In this document: in pieces, positions 1 to 12,000 of the stretch
Layout: each line of letters opens with the position of its first letter
Position numbering within the stretch: position 1 is the stretch's first letter
NCBI GenBank assembly: GCA_002633005.1
Contig: NMRA01000096.1
Location: 246,001-310,000, forward strand
Source: Phoronis australis
Lineage: Eukaryota; Phoronida; Phoronidae
Direction: 5' to 3'
Length of the DNA stretch: 64,000 bases
The notes under the pieces: generated by a model
Databases searched by the model: none
Told to the model about the DNA's origin: nothing
What the model saw: the letters and a program-made list of their open reading frames with translations, nothing else
Made by a program: the position numbers and the translations under genes

Positions 1-78
1 CCTGACTTTTCGGTTGGAACAGTATTAGAATCTGATGTAATTCACGCGGTTAAAAAGGACATACCTTGTATATTTCGA
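1..78 (+). CDS. MRCK exon: PH domain segment
   Basis: This partial exon is cut by the window edge. It reads in frame 1 and ends in DVIHAVKKDIPCIFR directly before the donor gtaagt at 79. The intron is phase 0, and the MRCK PH signature continues at 801. Confidence 0.9.
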
Positions 79-3000
79 GTAAGTATAAAACACGGGCTTA
101 TTGTCAGTCTATCTTCGAAAATCACTTGAGTGTTCACAATATCACTTTTGGACCTATCCGACACAGTGTGAGTACAATGTGTGTATTAGCTGCTGCAGTC
201 TATGTATTTTAAATACTGTCGTATTCTGGACATCTTGCAAGGACCGTGATTTCTTAACTTTTCTCCAGGTTCGACTCAAAAATTGACCAACTACTCGCCC
301 TAAGTTAGAAAATTTACTCAGTTCTTCAAGTAGCCAAAACTGACGTTTCGTAGGAGAGATTCTAATTGCTAGAGGAATTTTTAATAATTGCTCGAGAAGT
401 TTTAGGCCTGATGAGGGGAATTTTGTGTGAGTTTTAAATATTTTTCATAGGGGAATGGGAACGATGTTCGTCCCTAAAATCGAGGGTGGTGAGTCAAATT
501 TTGAGTCGAGCATTGAGTAAAATTTGGTGGTCTCATAGTTTGTGAAGTTATGGAATTTATAGAGTACTCACATGTGTTGTGAATCCTTCATAATATTGCA
601 CAATGGAATAGCCTTCAAAGTCTTTGTAAGCACATTTTGATTAGTAACTGCCAACCAAACTCAGTGGGAAATTAGTTTGTTAGCTGGACTCCATCATGTG
701 TTTTTAATGTTCACATTTTGTCTGTTTGTGTACTACAGTACTTCAGGTTAGTCTTTATACTGCCAATGATGTAACACCTGCTGTCTCCGCCCCATTACAG
801 ATCACCACCTCTCAACTAGACCCTCCAGGCACTAAACACCAGGTGTTGATGTTGGCCGAGAGCCAGGAAGACAAGAAACGCTGGATCGGTGCCCTGAACG
901 ATCTGCATAAAATCTTGCGCAAGAACGATGTACCTAGCAAGGCTGTGAGTAGAGTTAGTTGTTCGCATACTTTCCAGGCAAATAAGTGAGAGAAGAGAAT
1001 TTGGAAGTATGTTAAATGTTAGCAAATAAGAGAAATTGTATGGTAACGACCAGATTTTAATTTGAAATGAATAATCCAGGGGAACAAAGTTCCTGTTATT
1101 GAATGTATGGTGAATTAGTCTTGTACAGTACTCTTGCTTTGCATACTTAATACCTGGTGTAGTTACATAAGGTTTGTTTATCTCCTTTCTTTTCATTGCT
1201 TATAAATAGGAAATTAACACTAATGTTTGATTAAGTTTTACTTTTCTTTTTTCACTTTGAAGTTTTGTTTCCCTGATTAGCCTTGTGTAAATTTTGCGTT
1301 ATATGGTTTTATAATTTGTCATCCTTCAAACATCTTCTTTACTGTGCCACAGTTCCATCTCGTTTCAAGTCTACATGACAATTTTCTAAACTCCTTTTCT
1401 GTTTCTAGATATAACATGAGCTTAGGTCACGTATGGCACTAATATGGTCAAATTGATAAAAGTATCATGAATTAAAAAATCTCTAAATGGACTTCCCAAT
1501 CAAGGATTTCTTCTATACGCGTGACCATGAATGTTATTAGTGCGACTTATGTGGCTTAAACATGGCGTGTTAACCTGTTCGTGTATTGATGATTTCCCGG
1601 GCTGCAATAGTTATCAGTCTCCCACGCCTGTTTCTATGTTGTAAACTATTGATGTTATAACTGTTTATTTCTTTAATTTTCTATTCCCGCTTTGCAATTT
1701 GCTGCATTCTTTCCAATTACGAAAAAGCATATTTTTATTCAAAGGTTCTGCCTCACTGACTTGGCCAGTTTTGAGCTGTTTGTTATGTTGTAACCCGACT
1801 TTTTATTTAATAAGTGTGCAAGTTGAAACAGTGGTCTCTTGGGTTATATCTATCCCATCGGTGTCTTTCCCGAAGTTTGTATTCGTCCTGACATTTGAGA
1901 ATGTGACAATTAGAGACCACAAGTCCAAAAAGTTATGCAGTCAGGCATTTGTTTTTTTAGTTCCATGTTTTAATTTTCTACGACCAATTCATCGTTTCGA
2001 TTGAAAGTCCCATTAATCAGTTTCTAGGAATAAAATGTTTATTTGAAATCCATTCGAAAAAGCATGATTTTCTTTTTTCCATGTCGATTATTTAACTTCT
2101 TCAAGCATTTATATTGCATAAAACAGTGAAGGGGCCCTGTCTCACTAAACTCGTTCTCAGATTGTCAAAGTCTGTTTTAACATTTTGATGAATCTGGCTG
2201 GGATTGGGTAGAAAAGGCAACTTTGGTCAGAATACAACGCTGTCCACAGGGGTCTTATTTAACTTGTACAACACTTAGTCCTTTCCCGCTCATGTTTCCC
2301 ATGTTTTCAAGATTGGTGCAAGGCCCTATTTTTGTAAAACAATAACCGCATGAGTTTGTGCCTTGCTCGCAAGCATGGTCTTCAGTTGCTTTTGACTTGG
2401 TGTCTTTTTCTTTCTCTCTCCCTTCTATTGCCTACTCACCTTCTACCCCCTCTGGTGGCCACAGTCTGAAGATGGCCATGACGCAAACTTGCAGGTCTAC
2501 ATCGCCAAGGAAATCTACGACAGCTCGTTGCCACTGCTCAAGAACATTCTGTCGGCATCCATCTTGGATTTCGAGCGTCTGCTCATTGGAACGGAAGAGG
2601 GACTACACGTGGTTGAGGTGTCCAAGGACAGTGAGTATAGTTCCTTATTATTGAGAGGCTCGTCATGTGTTAAGACAATAATGTAAGAAAATCGCCACCA
2701 AAGACTGCATGCTCGAAGAGTAACAAGTACTGTATTGTTCCACTTATTTCACACAAAATTATTAAATAATTGCCAAAATTGTAATTTTCCATTTTTCAAA
2801 GGCTGACGACTTTGGTACAAGTAATGGAAATGTTGATTCGTGACATTTACACAGTATAAACTGTGCTTAGTAATCTTGATTTCTGTGCAGAATTTCTAAC
2901 AAAGTAGAATTTCACTTGTCGCCCGTATTGCGTGCTAAACAAGGGAAGAATAACCGTAGATTGACGGTGTTATTTTCAAGAAATAAAATAAACACACTTT

Positions 3001-6000
3001 TACATATTCATATAAATGCACATTTCATTAAAAAGATGTTATGTTACTCTAGATTGTGTTACCACTTTTTTGCAAACATTTTGTGTCGGAAAAACTGCAG
3101 CATTTAAAAAATGTTATGCTGTTAATGCACGGGAGATGGCGCCCTCTTCTGGCTTGGTGACTATTGACATGGAAACTCGGTCACTTCATGCTCAGTTTGG
3201 CTTCAGGTCACGCTATTTCTATTGCTGTTTGTTACGTTCTCATGATGCTTGTAGGATAAATTTGACGATTCCTTCGGTGTTCACGTTCCTGCATTTTCTT
3301 TCTGATTTATCTTGGAAATTTGTTTCAGTTTCGCTCTGTCTTAAATTGGGTCACTATATTTTTAACTGCAGATTTGTGATCACTTCAGCACCTAAAGCTG
3401 AGTCTCTACGACCGCTGTTCTATACAATCAACGTGTGTGAACAATTCCATGGCTGTACCCCTGAATGCTCTGTGACCAAATTCCTCACCTGGATCTAAAG
3501 TTCAGCTGAGGAATCTGGTCTGAAGTTGAATCACCGTGTATGGAGCATTTTTGGAACGCGCGTGTGGAGTTTTGGGGAGTGTGTCTGGAGATTTTGAATG
3601 TGGGTTTGGTGTCTGCTGGTCCAAAAATGGGGTTTAGAGGTACACCTGTGGAGTTGGTTTTCAACCGCTGATAATAACTGACTCAATCGATTTTGCGTTT
3701 TTGAAAATAATTCTGTGAGCAGTAATCGAGTCTTTTATTTCAGCCTCGCACTATTTCGACCTAACCTTGCTGTTCGCCCATGTCTAAAGTACTCATGTCT
3801 TATTTGTAATTGTCACTTAAACAAATTCACTTCTATTTTGATTAGGAAAATCAGGTACTCGTATTCATCGACTCGTGTGTCTACTTGGTAGAGACCGAAT
3901 GTGGGTTACATACTAAAACCACCTCTTGTCTGTCCAGTCTGTCTTCTGATTCTCACCCTTGTTTGAACGCTTCTCCGCACTGCTTAACTCTCTGTTTATA
4001 TTGCAGCATCTGTGTGGCTTGTCCACCGTCTTGATTTTGTCGGCCATCTTGGTTTTGTCGCCATTGTTGGTTAATTGGACCCGCAGTACATTGTCCTAAC
4101 TGAAACGCTTTATCGCATCAGCGTAGACGTTTTGGTTACAGTGATTTATGTGGGACTGTGCTAAACAATAATTTTGGGACATTTTTTTATTCGATTTGGA
4201 GTGACTAATTCTCAGAGCTAAATTTGATAGGCATTTCCTTCTCTTCTGTTCTCTTGCACCTAAAATGAGAGGTCTAATGTTTGAGTTGTGCTTAACCACT
4301 GGAATGTATTGTATCAGAATTACTGACGAACTGTTGAACGCAGTGAGAATGTGATGATTCAAACACGATCCATTCCTAGAGCCTGTTGTGTGTGTTCAGG
4401 ATGTTTTACCATTTCTAGGGTTACTAGGTTTTAGTTATTAGATGGTGACTGGTCCCACGGTATAGGTTTCTTATTCCACCACTATCTGTGGATCACATCC
4501 ACCATAGTTAGACATGTTATAGAACACTCAAAATTTTGTTTAGTGCTCGCAGAAGCTCATTTTAGCAGATCCTATTTTTTTTTCTGTTTGCATACGGCAC
4601 TGAGTTTCTTTACACTAACAAAACGATTGGGTGCACTGTATTGCCAAATTTGAGACTCCAGCTTGTGAATGTCCTCAGACCTGTACTCTGCTGCTATTTG
4701 TTGTTTCGGAGCTTTCCTTCTCCGCCATGTCGCTCCCTGTGGAGAATCTGTCACAGTTTACTGTCAATCAAATGATCTGTCAACTTTCTTTGAAGCAGAT
4801 TTCCACCATCATCAATTTCAATATTTAGACAGTATTTAACTTGAAAATGTTAAATGCTTCAATAAAGTTCACTTGTAAACTTCCGATTGCTGTAAAGTTA
4901 CCTCTTAATTAATGGCGATTTTTCCTTCATTTAACAACTGTTGCTTTAATTAATTTATTGGTTGGTTGCACGATGACTATAGACTACAATACATGACAAA
5001 ATAAGCGGACAAAGTGCCACTTCCCCATCATGATGACAAAAATGGCTGTTTTGCCATTAAAATTGTAATTACAAAATGGCTTAGCCACGTTACTAAATTT
5101 CCTGTTGATTCCTCTTCAGTCTTAGTCATGGGAGAAGAGTACTTCCTCCTAGTCGTTATGACGGAATTTTGAGTCATTTCGTCTGACTACTTCTGGCATG
5201 TTTTGTATGTGTTACTTGTATTGTTGTATGTGTCGACGACTTACTGAGCTGCGTACCAATTCCCGTTACAGCCATCAGTCGAGTGGGTGACAAAAAGCAT
5301 GTCTACAGTATTGACTTGATACCAGAAGAACAGCTGTGTGTCACAATATCAGGTCAGTTTGAGCATGATTTCGTACTTACTAGCGTCTGACACAGGCAAA
5401 AATGTCCGCTCGAAAGTACGAGTGACGGCATATTTGCACTCTTATTGTTAGATTTGGGCTCATGAAAAGTGGCAATCCAAAAAACAAAAATGCCAGACAT
5501 CTGCTTGGGGCCCGTACGAGTGAATCGAGTGTGGCCAATTCTCTACTTGTACATGGTATTACTTTTTCGCTCGTTTACTCGCTTATGTCGAGCCCTGCTT
5601 ACTGTATGAGCTAGTCAATTGAATACAATGGAAAACAATGCCATTCTTCTACTTGGCAGTAGTTGCTGCATGAGAACACCCTTTGAACTGTTCAGTCATT
5701 GTGTACAGTTGCATTCTGTAGAATAGTGTGGAATATGTTTATTTCATTTCTTTCATCTGCTGGATTTTGTTCATTGCTACTGTTAATGTACGAGGTTGGG
5801 TTAATATTTACAGGACGGCAACGTCACGTGCGTCTTACCCCCGTCTCTGCCTTCAGCGGCTTTGACGTGGAGCCTATCAAAGTGAACGAGTCGAAGGGTT
5901 GCGCGTTTGTCTGCTCCGGTCTCATTCGTCAGGGCTCCAGCCACTGCCTCTGTGTGGCACTGAAACGATCTGTGCACGTGTACGAGTTGAACCGCACCAA

Positions 6001-9000
6001 GGTCCGGCACCGACGGGTCAAGGAGGTCACTGTGCCTGGTCAGGTGCAGTTTGTGGAACTGATGAACGAACGACTGTGTATCGGCTACCCCTCAATGTTT
6101 GCCATCTATAGCATCCAGGGCGAGGGCGCCCCCCTGAGTGAGTAACAGTAACATTTATGTAACTGGTGGTGGGTGGTTGGTAGTACATTTGTTGACCACC
6201 AGGAGTATATAGTATAGACAGCTGCAACTAGGTGGAGGTTATAATCTATATTGATCTTTTTACGCACAGACACAAACTGACCCATGAGCATTCCAGAATA
6301 GTAATAAATGGCAAATTTTAGGTTCGACATTTAGTTATTCGTTTCTCATTACTGGTAAGTAGTGAATCTCTTTGACAAGCTCTCAATTTCCCACAGTTCA
6401 TTGCGCAGTGGGTTCATTCGCTATCCATAAAAAGGTCAGTGAGTTAGAAGTGGTGGGAAGGTGAGATGCGCTCAAATGTAGAATGTCAGTAAGACACGTG
6501 GTGCCCGCTGGGTTATTGTAATTAATTCGTTTTTTGGAAATTTTTCCTTGGACCTTGTGAAATTTATTAATTTTATTGTTAGAAGAAATGTATCAACTAT
6601 ACTGTAGTATGATTCTTAGTTATTTTATCAACATGGGTGGCTCATGTGTGTATGTGTCTCCCTCAGGGCCCCTCCTGTTTATGTGTCTGCCTCGCGGCCC
6701 CTCCTGTTTATGTGTCTGCCTCGGGGCCCCTCCAGACAGCAGGACACCGCCACATTGCCGTTCATTTGACAAAATATTCATGACATATTTCGTGTTTACA
6801 GAAATCTCTGTCAGGTTTGAAGAATTGACACATTGGATATGTACTACATAAGCTATGAACCAGTCCAATTGCCAGCAGTTCCACTATAGTTAAAGGAGCA
6901 TTTTCTCCACGCGCCTTCTAAAATGCAAATACCATATATTAGGTTGCACTGACACTGAAAAAAATTCTCATACTGCACAGATTTATCTGACATATTAGCA
7001 GGAATCAACATGCCAGGTTTTTTGTTTAAAAGAAAATGTGTGATAGACTGCAGTTTTTATAACCTTTCCTTATGCATATGTTTGCCTTTTAACCTCTAAC
7101 ATCTTGGTTTTCAGCTCTGGTCAGCTCTGAGGACTCCTCCCTACAATTCCTTCATCAAAACCCTGTAGACGCCCTCTCGGCTGTAGAAATGTCACACAGA
7201 GAATACCTCTTAGTTTTTTCAAGTAAGCTCACCTGTCGCTGTGGGTAAACGTATGTTGATAACTGGACACTTTTTACACGCATACACGTACCCGTATGTT
7301 GGTACACGTTGACATGATCTCCATCTTGGTTGTTTATCCCAAAATTTGGAAACGATTGGCATGAAATCTGACAGATGAATCGGCGTATCTGATGTCTGTT
7401 TTCCAACTGGTCTAACTACTGCTGCGCCCCCTGTGGCAATTTTGTACGTTTCCATTTGTTTCTTACCAAACTTGTGAAAGGCCTTCATTGTACTTGAATG
7501 TTCCTACAGGATGGCACACATCAGTTTCTAATGCTGAGCCCCTTAATGAGAATTCTTGCTCTGCTGCTGTTATAAGCCAAAAAGCTTTCAGTCATTTGGG
7601 AAACGAATGTTTAATTGAATTAAGTATATTTTGTATATTTTCTCAACGTGTACGCGTATTAAGAAAGTTTGTTTTATTCTTGGTGATATACAGATGCCAT
7701 CAACTGAAAATTTATTTAAATAGATTTTTAATGAAGATGCAGTAGATTGTAGCAAGGACGACAGAAGAATGGAAAACGCTTTATTTTAGTTGAAAGATAT
7801 ATTAATGCTGACATAAGTATTTATTTCCCTTGTAGATTTAGCAGTTTACGTTGACAGTAGTGGCAAAAGAGCAAGAACCCAGGAGATTATGTTTCCTGCC
7901 CCACCACAAGCGATAAGTTAGTATCAGTCTATTTCTTGAAAAGACTTTGGGCTGCTGATTTCTGACGATGGCCTATAATAACGTTTTGGGTGTTAAACCC
8001 CGCCTTGTGGTAGTTTGGCTTGATACTTAGGGTGTAGATATGAAAGCTGGCTGAAGTCTTCAAGTCTTAGATAATTTACTGTATTCTGGAAGACAGCAGA
8101 AACATGAATCCTTTTAAAGCATACTTTATGTTCATGGCTGTAGACTGATAACTTACCATATATTTTTAAGAATCGGAGCCCGAGTCATTGTTATTGTTCA
8201 GTATATGGATACTTGAGCATTCAGTTGAGTTCTTTTCTTTGTTCCTGGGTGTTTTATTTTTTTCGTGGCAAAATACGTTCGCTTTCTCGCACCAGGCTAC
8301 TCTGCACCTTATCTGACGGCTTACTGTGAAGAGGCTGCATATGTGTTTGAGGTGCGCTCCTCCAGCTGGGTCCAGACCCTGTGTCTTAAGAAGGTAGGAC
8401 TAAACATTGTTCATTGTTTAAAGTATGTAAAGGCAGTTGTACTTCAGTAACAGTGTATTTGGTTATCTCAATCAAGTAGATCATGTTAATTGTTTACATT
8501 TACTGCAGTGGCTTCGGTGGGTTTCTCAATGTCAGAGGTTGGATTGCATACATTAAGCTGAGGTGCTAGTCCCGCACTCATAGTCGCCTTGTTTCTTATC
8601 CTCCAGCTGCGGCCCCTTTGTCGAGATGGTAGCCTGACACTGGCTACAGTCTCCGACACTCCTCGCCTAGTCTACATAAACAAGAAGAAGGACGACGACC
8701 GAATAGCTATCCCTGACCAGGTGAATGCCAAGGGCCGCAGTCTGAACCGCGCAAAGCGGCGGTTCTCATTCAAGACCAAAGAGGAGGAGAGACGGTCGAT
8801 GCCGTAAGTTGCACAGAAGTGGGCGTGGTTTAGTTAAACGGTTGATGACGGTATTGTTGACTGTGGGCTGAACTTTCAAACTGCTATAAATCTTTTCCCC
8901 TGTCAGGTGAACTAAATTTTGATTCTGTATACGGATTGTTATGAAATTGGTATCATCTTCCTCCTTACTTAAATCGAAAGTGATTTATGGGGTTAGGATG

Positions 9001-12000
9001 GACAGTTCACTGTTGCTTAAGACCAGGTTTAAGGGGGGGTTGGCATGAAGGGGTTGCTTCATGCGCTGAGCATAGTACTGAGCTGTAACAGTTGTCTTCA
9101 GGTCCAGATGTTGTTTTTAGGTCCAGAAGCAGCTTCTCATATGATAGCGAAACCAGTCTTTCAACTGAAGGGGTTGTTAATTGATACGTTATTTTTTTTA
9201 TGGAACTTGAGTTTATAATATCTTTAATCGCGCAACTAAAGATTTTGCAACAAATGCAGTTTCTCGAGCATTATAATGCAGCTTTGGCAATTATTCTCAC
9301 AATAGTTACAAAGTTTTGGCATCCAAGTCACTGGCCCAACTGAGATATGAATAGCATCTAAATTCAGCACAGTGGCCGCCATAGTGTTGTTAAATTAAAA
9401 GGAGTTCTTGAACCCCTTGTGCTATTTTTGTATGGTTCATTTCAGCGCTGATAGAAAGTCACGACTGATCTCGGGTCCGTCAAATTTCGCTCACATTTCT
9501 CACATGGGCCCTGACCAAGGCATGCGCATGCTGATAGACTTACCCCAAGGTGCAGACAACACAGCTGGTGCCGAACGGATCCCCCGCGTAAAGAGCCTTT
9601 TTGTGCCCAGTGGCAGGAATCCTCCAGAGGTCACGCGTAACAGGGCCCAGACATCACACCCTTCACATAATAATGGTAGGTGGGCTCATTACCTAGGTTT
9701 GCCTGAATGGCATGTTCCGTTGGAGAGACGACGAGTCCCAAAGTGGGGTTCGGTCTTGTCCTCGGCAGTATAATTTCTTAAATATCTTTAATGAGAAAAG
9801 TCTTGTTAGCGTTCGGCAATGCTTTCTCTCGATTCAGTTACAGCAGCAGTCGGAGCATAAAGAGGATACGATCTAATAGGTCAGAGTTCTTCACACACCA
9901 ACGTGTACTGTAATTACCGCTATTGTCTGTGGCATTGACTGGAGTTGCCATGTGTTTCCTGTGGTCAGTTGTGTAACATTTTGTCAAAAATCTGCTTCAC
10001 ACATACTCTGCTGTCAGTGGTTTCTGGCAGAGAAAATGTTGAAACGTTATGGAATTGCGTGCTGGCTTTAACCGTTGTCAAACTGGCTTTGGACAACTGA
10101 GAATTGTCGGAGCTTTCTGTTAATTTGTGTTCAGTTAAGATGATGTTGGTATTTAATGTCTGTACTGTTTGTGGCCAAAACAAATTCCTGTCGTATTGAA
10201 TAAGTTGAAGGATGACTTTGTTGTTCCTATAGTCCGTGTTAGTGCATGTGTTTTGTTTCAAATTGAATTTTCCCAATTTGCATTTGTTTGCTGCATTTTG
10301 TTTTGAAAAGCAACTGCCAAAGTCTTCCTTTTTATGGTTTATATTCAGTATTGCCGACCAACCCTGCCCCCTGTTGTCTAACTCAGACACTGCTTCCTTG
10401 CAGGCAACATTAGAAGGGACCACTCTTCGGCTGGTCATCTCCGGCCTGTTTCGATGTCCAGTATGTCCAGCTCGGAAGCCTCATTCATCTCCCAGCAGGA
10501 CTCCTCTAGTCTGACATATCCCTCTCCCATTTCCGAGGTAAGCCCTGTCGTGTCACGCACGAGTGCTGGGGTTTCGCTTGCGTGCTTGTCAAATACGCTT
10601 TCATCTCTAGCGCTTGTTTGTTTCTCAGTTTTACTCAAAGTTTCATTTGTTTTTATTTCTGGATATTCTTGTCTTGCAACTGTTGTTTTTATTTCTTGAT
10701 TATCAACATTTCACGCAGTGAGTTTTTTGGCAGTGAATCAAGTGCGGATCATTTTTATGGTTTACTTTGAACTTCAAACAAATTGTTTTTCTTACATCCT
10801 GCTGTGTTGGCTTAAGCAAATTTTTTTGTCTTGAAATTCTTCACTGAACGTTTTATTTGAAATAGCCTACAGCAATTTTCTAAATTTCGCCACCAACCCC
10901 TGCATAATAGTTTAACAGTGTTACAACATTTCCTTTTTTAGGCTTAGTGCATTGCTAAAATGTTGCCCACGGTTTGTGATTTTAATTCAGTGCAAAAGAT
11001 CATACTGATGAATAGTTCTTCAATCATAAATTGTTCAATTTTGTCAAGTCATTTTAAGAAATAACCCTCCACTTGTCCAACATTGTGTGTGCTATTAAAT
11101 TAAAGATGTTTTGCCATACTACTTCCTCATCAAGTATTGGGTGAAACCAGGGTGTTTCGTTTCAACATGTGACCATTCACTAATTGCTCGTTGAAGTCCC
11201 TGCTGATTTTTGTCCACCGGTTCACTATGACCTTGTGTAGTACCCAGGTAGCCCGCATAGTCGATAAGAAACACCCTTCAGCTTGGTGATTTAGTTTCCT
11301 GTACCACTGTAGTTAAAGGCATTTGATAGTTGACTTCAACTATCCATCTTGCTTTCTTCTCCACCTATAGGACTCGGGTGGATTTAACAAACGCTGGAGT
11401 ACATCAGTGTGAGGTAGAACGCATGCGCTCTCGTCAGAAAAACCACGCCCATTTGACACCTGTAACGTTTCATGGTGGGGTCACTGCCTTGTCCTCGGTG
11501 AACCGTGACGTGCACTGGCTCAAAGTGGACTTTGCAAGTGACCCTGACCACTTAGGATGACCTTGACCTAGACACTCTTTTGAGTTGTCACCCGCATAGC
11601 CTTCAGCAATCATACAAACACGTTGGTACAGTTAAAGGCGTACTAAACCAGCTTTCCGTCTCAAAAATCTTTTGATTTACGCCACTTGCCGTTAGGAAAT
11701 TGGACTCGGTTTTGTTCCTTAGTCAGAGTAGGTGTGTGATCTCTGGACTTGGTAATAATTGACAATTTGTTATTGGTTGAGACGGAGCTTTACAAGCTGT
11801 TGTCACGGCGCGTCAATGTATTTGTCGAGTCTCAAACCATAATGAAGTGTCAGTTCTTTGTAAGGCCAAAAATCACCTTTCATCTGAGTAAGGGACAAGT
11901 TGAGACCAATGTTGTAGCAGTAACAGGTCTAAATCAAAATTTAGTTTGTTTGAGGGAACGCTAGTTTATTGTCGTTTTAATGGGCTTTGTGAGTGACAGC

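Noticed and set aside
2916-3498. Plus-strand open frames of 63 and 160 codons in an MRCK intron
   Set aside because: No similarity to a known domain and no splice context; AT-rich intron sequence open by chance.
4858-4864. AATAAA in MRCK intron as an early poly(A) site
   Set aside because: The downstream exons clearly continue the CNH domain, and there is no evidence for a truncated transcript.
9965-10514. Minus-strand 157-codon and plus-strand 92-codon open frames
   Set aside because: They overlap the MRCK exon at 10404-10537 and its intron in other frames, with no family signal.
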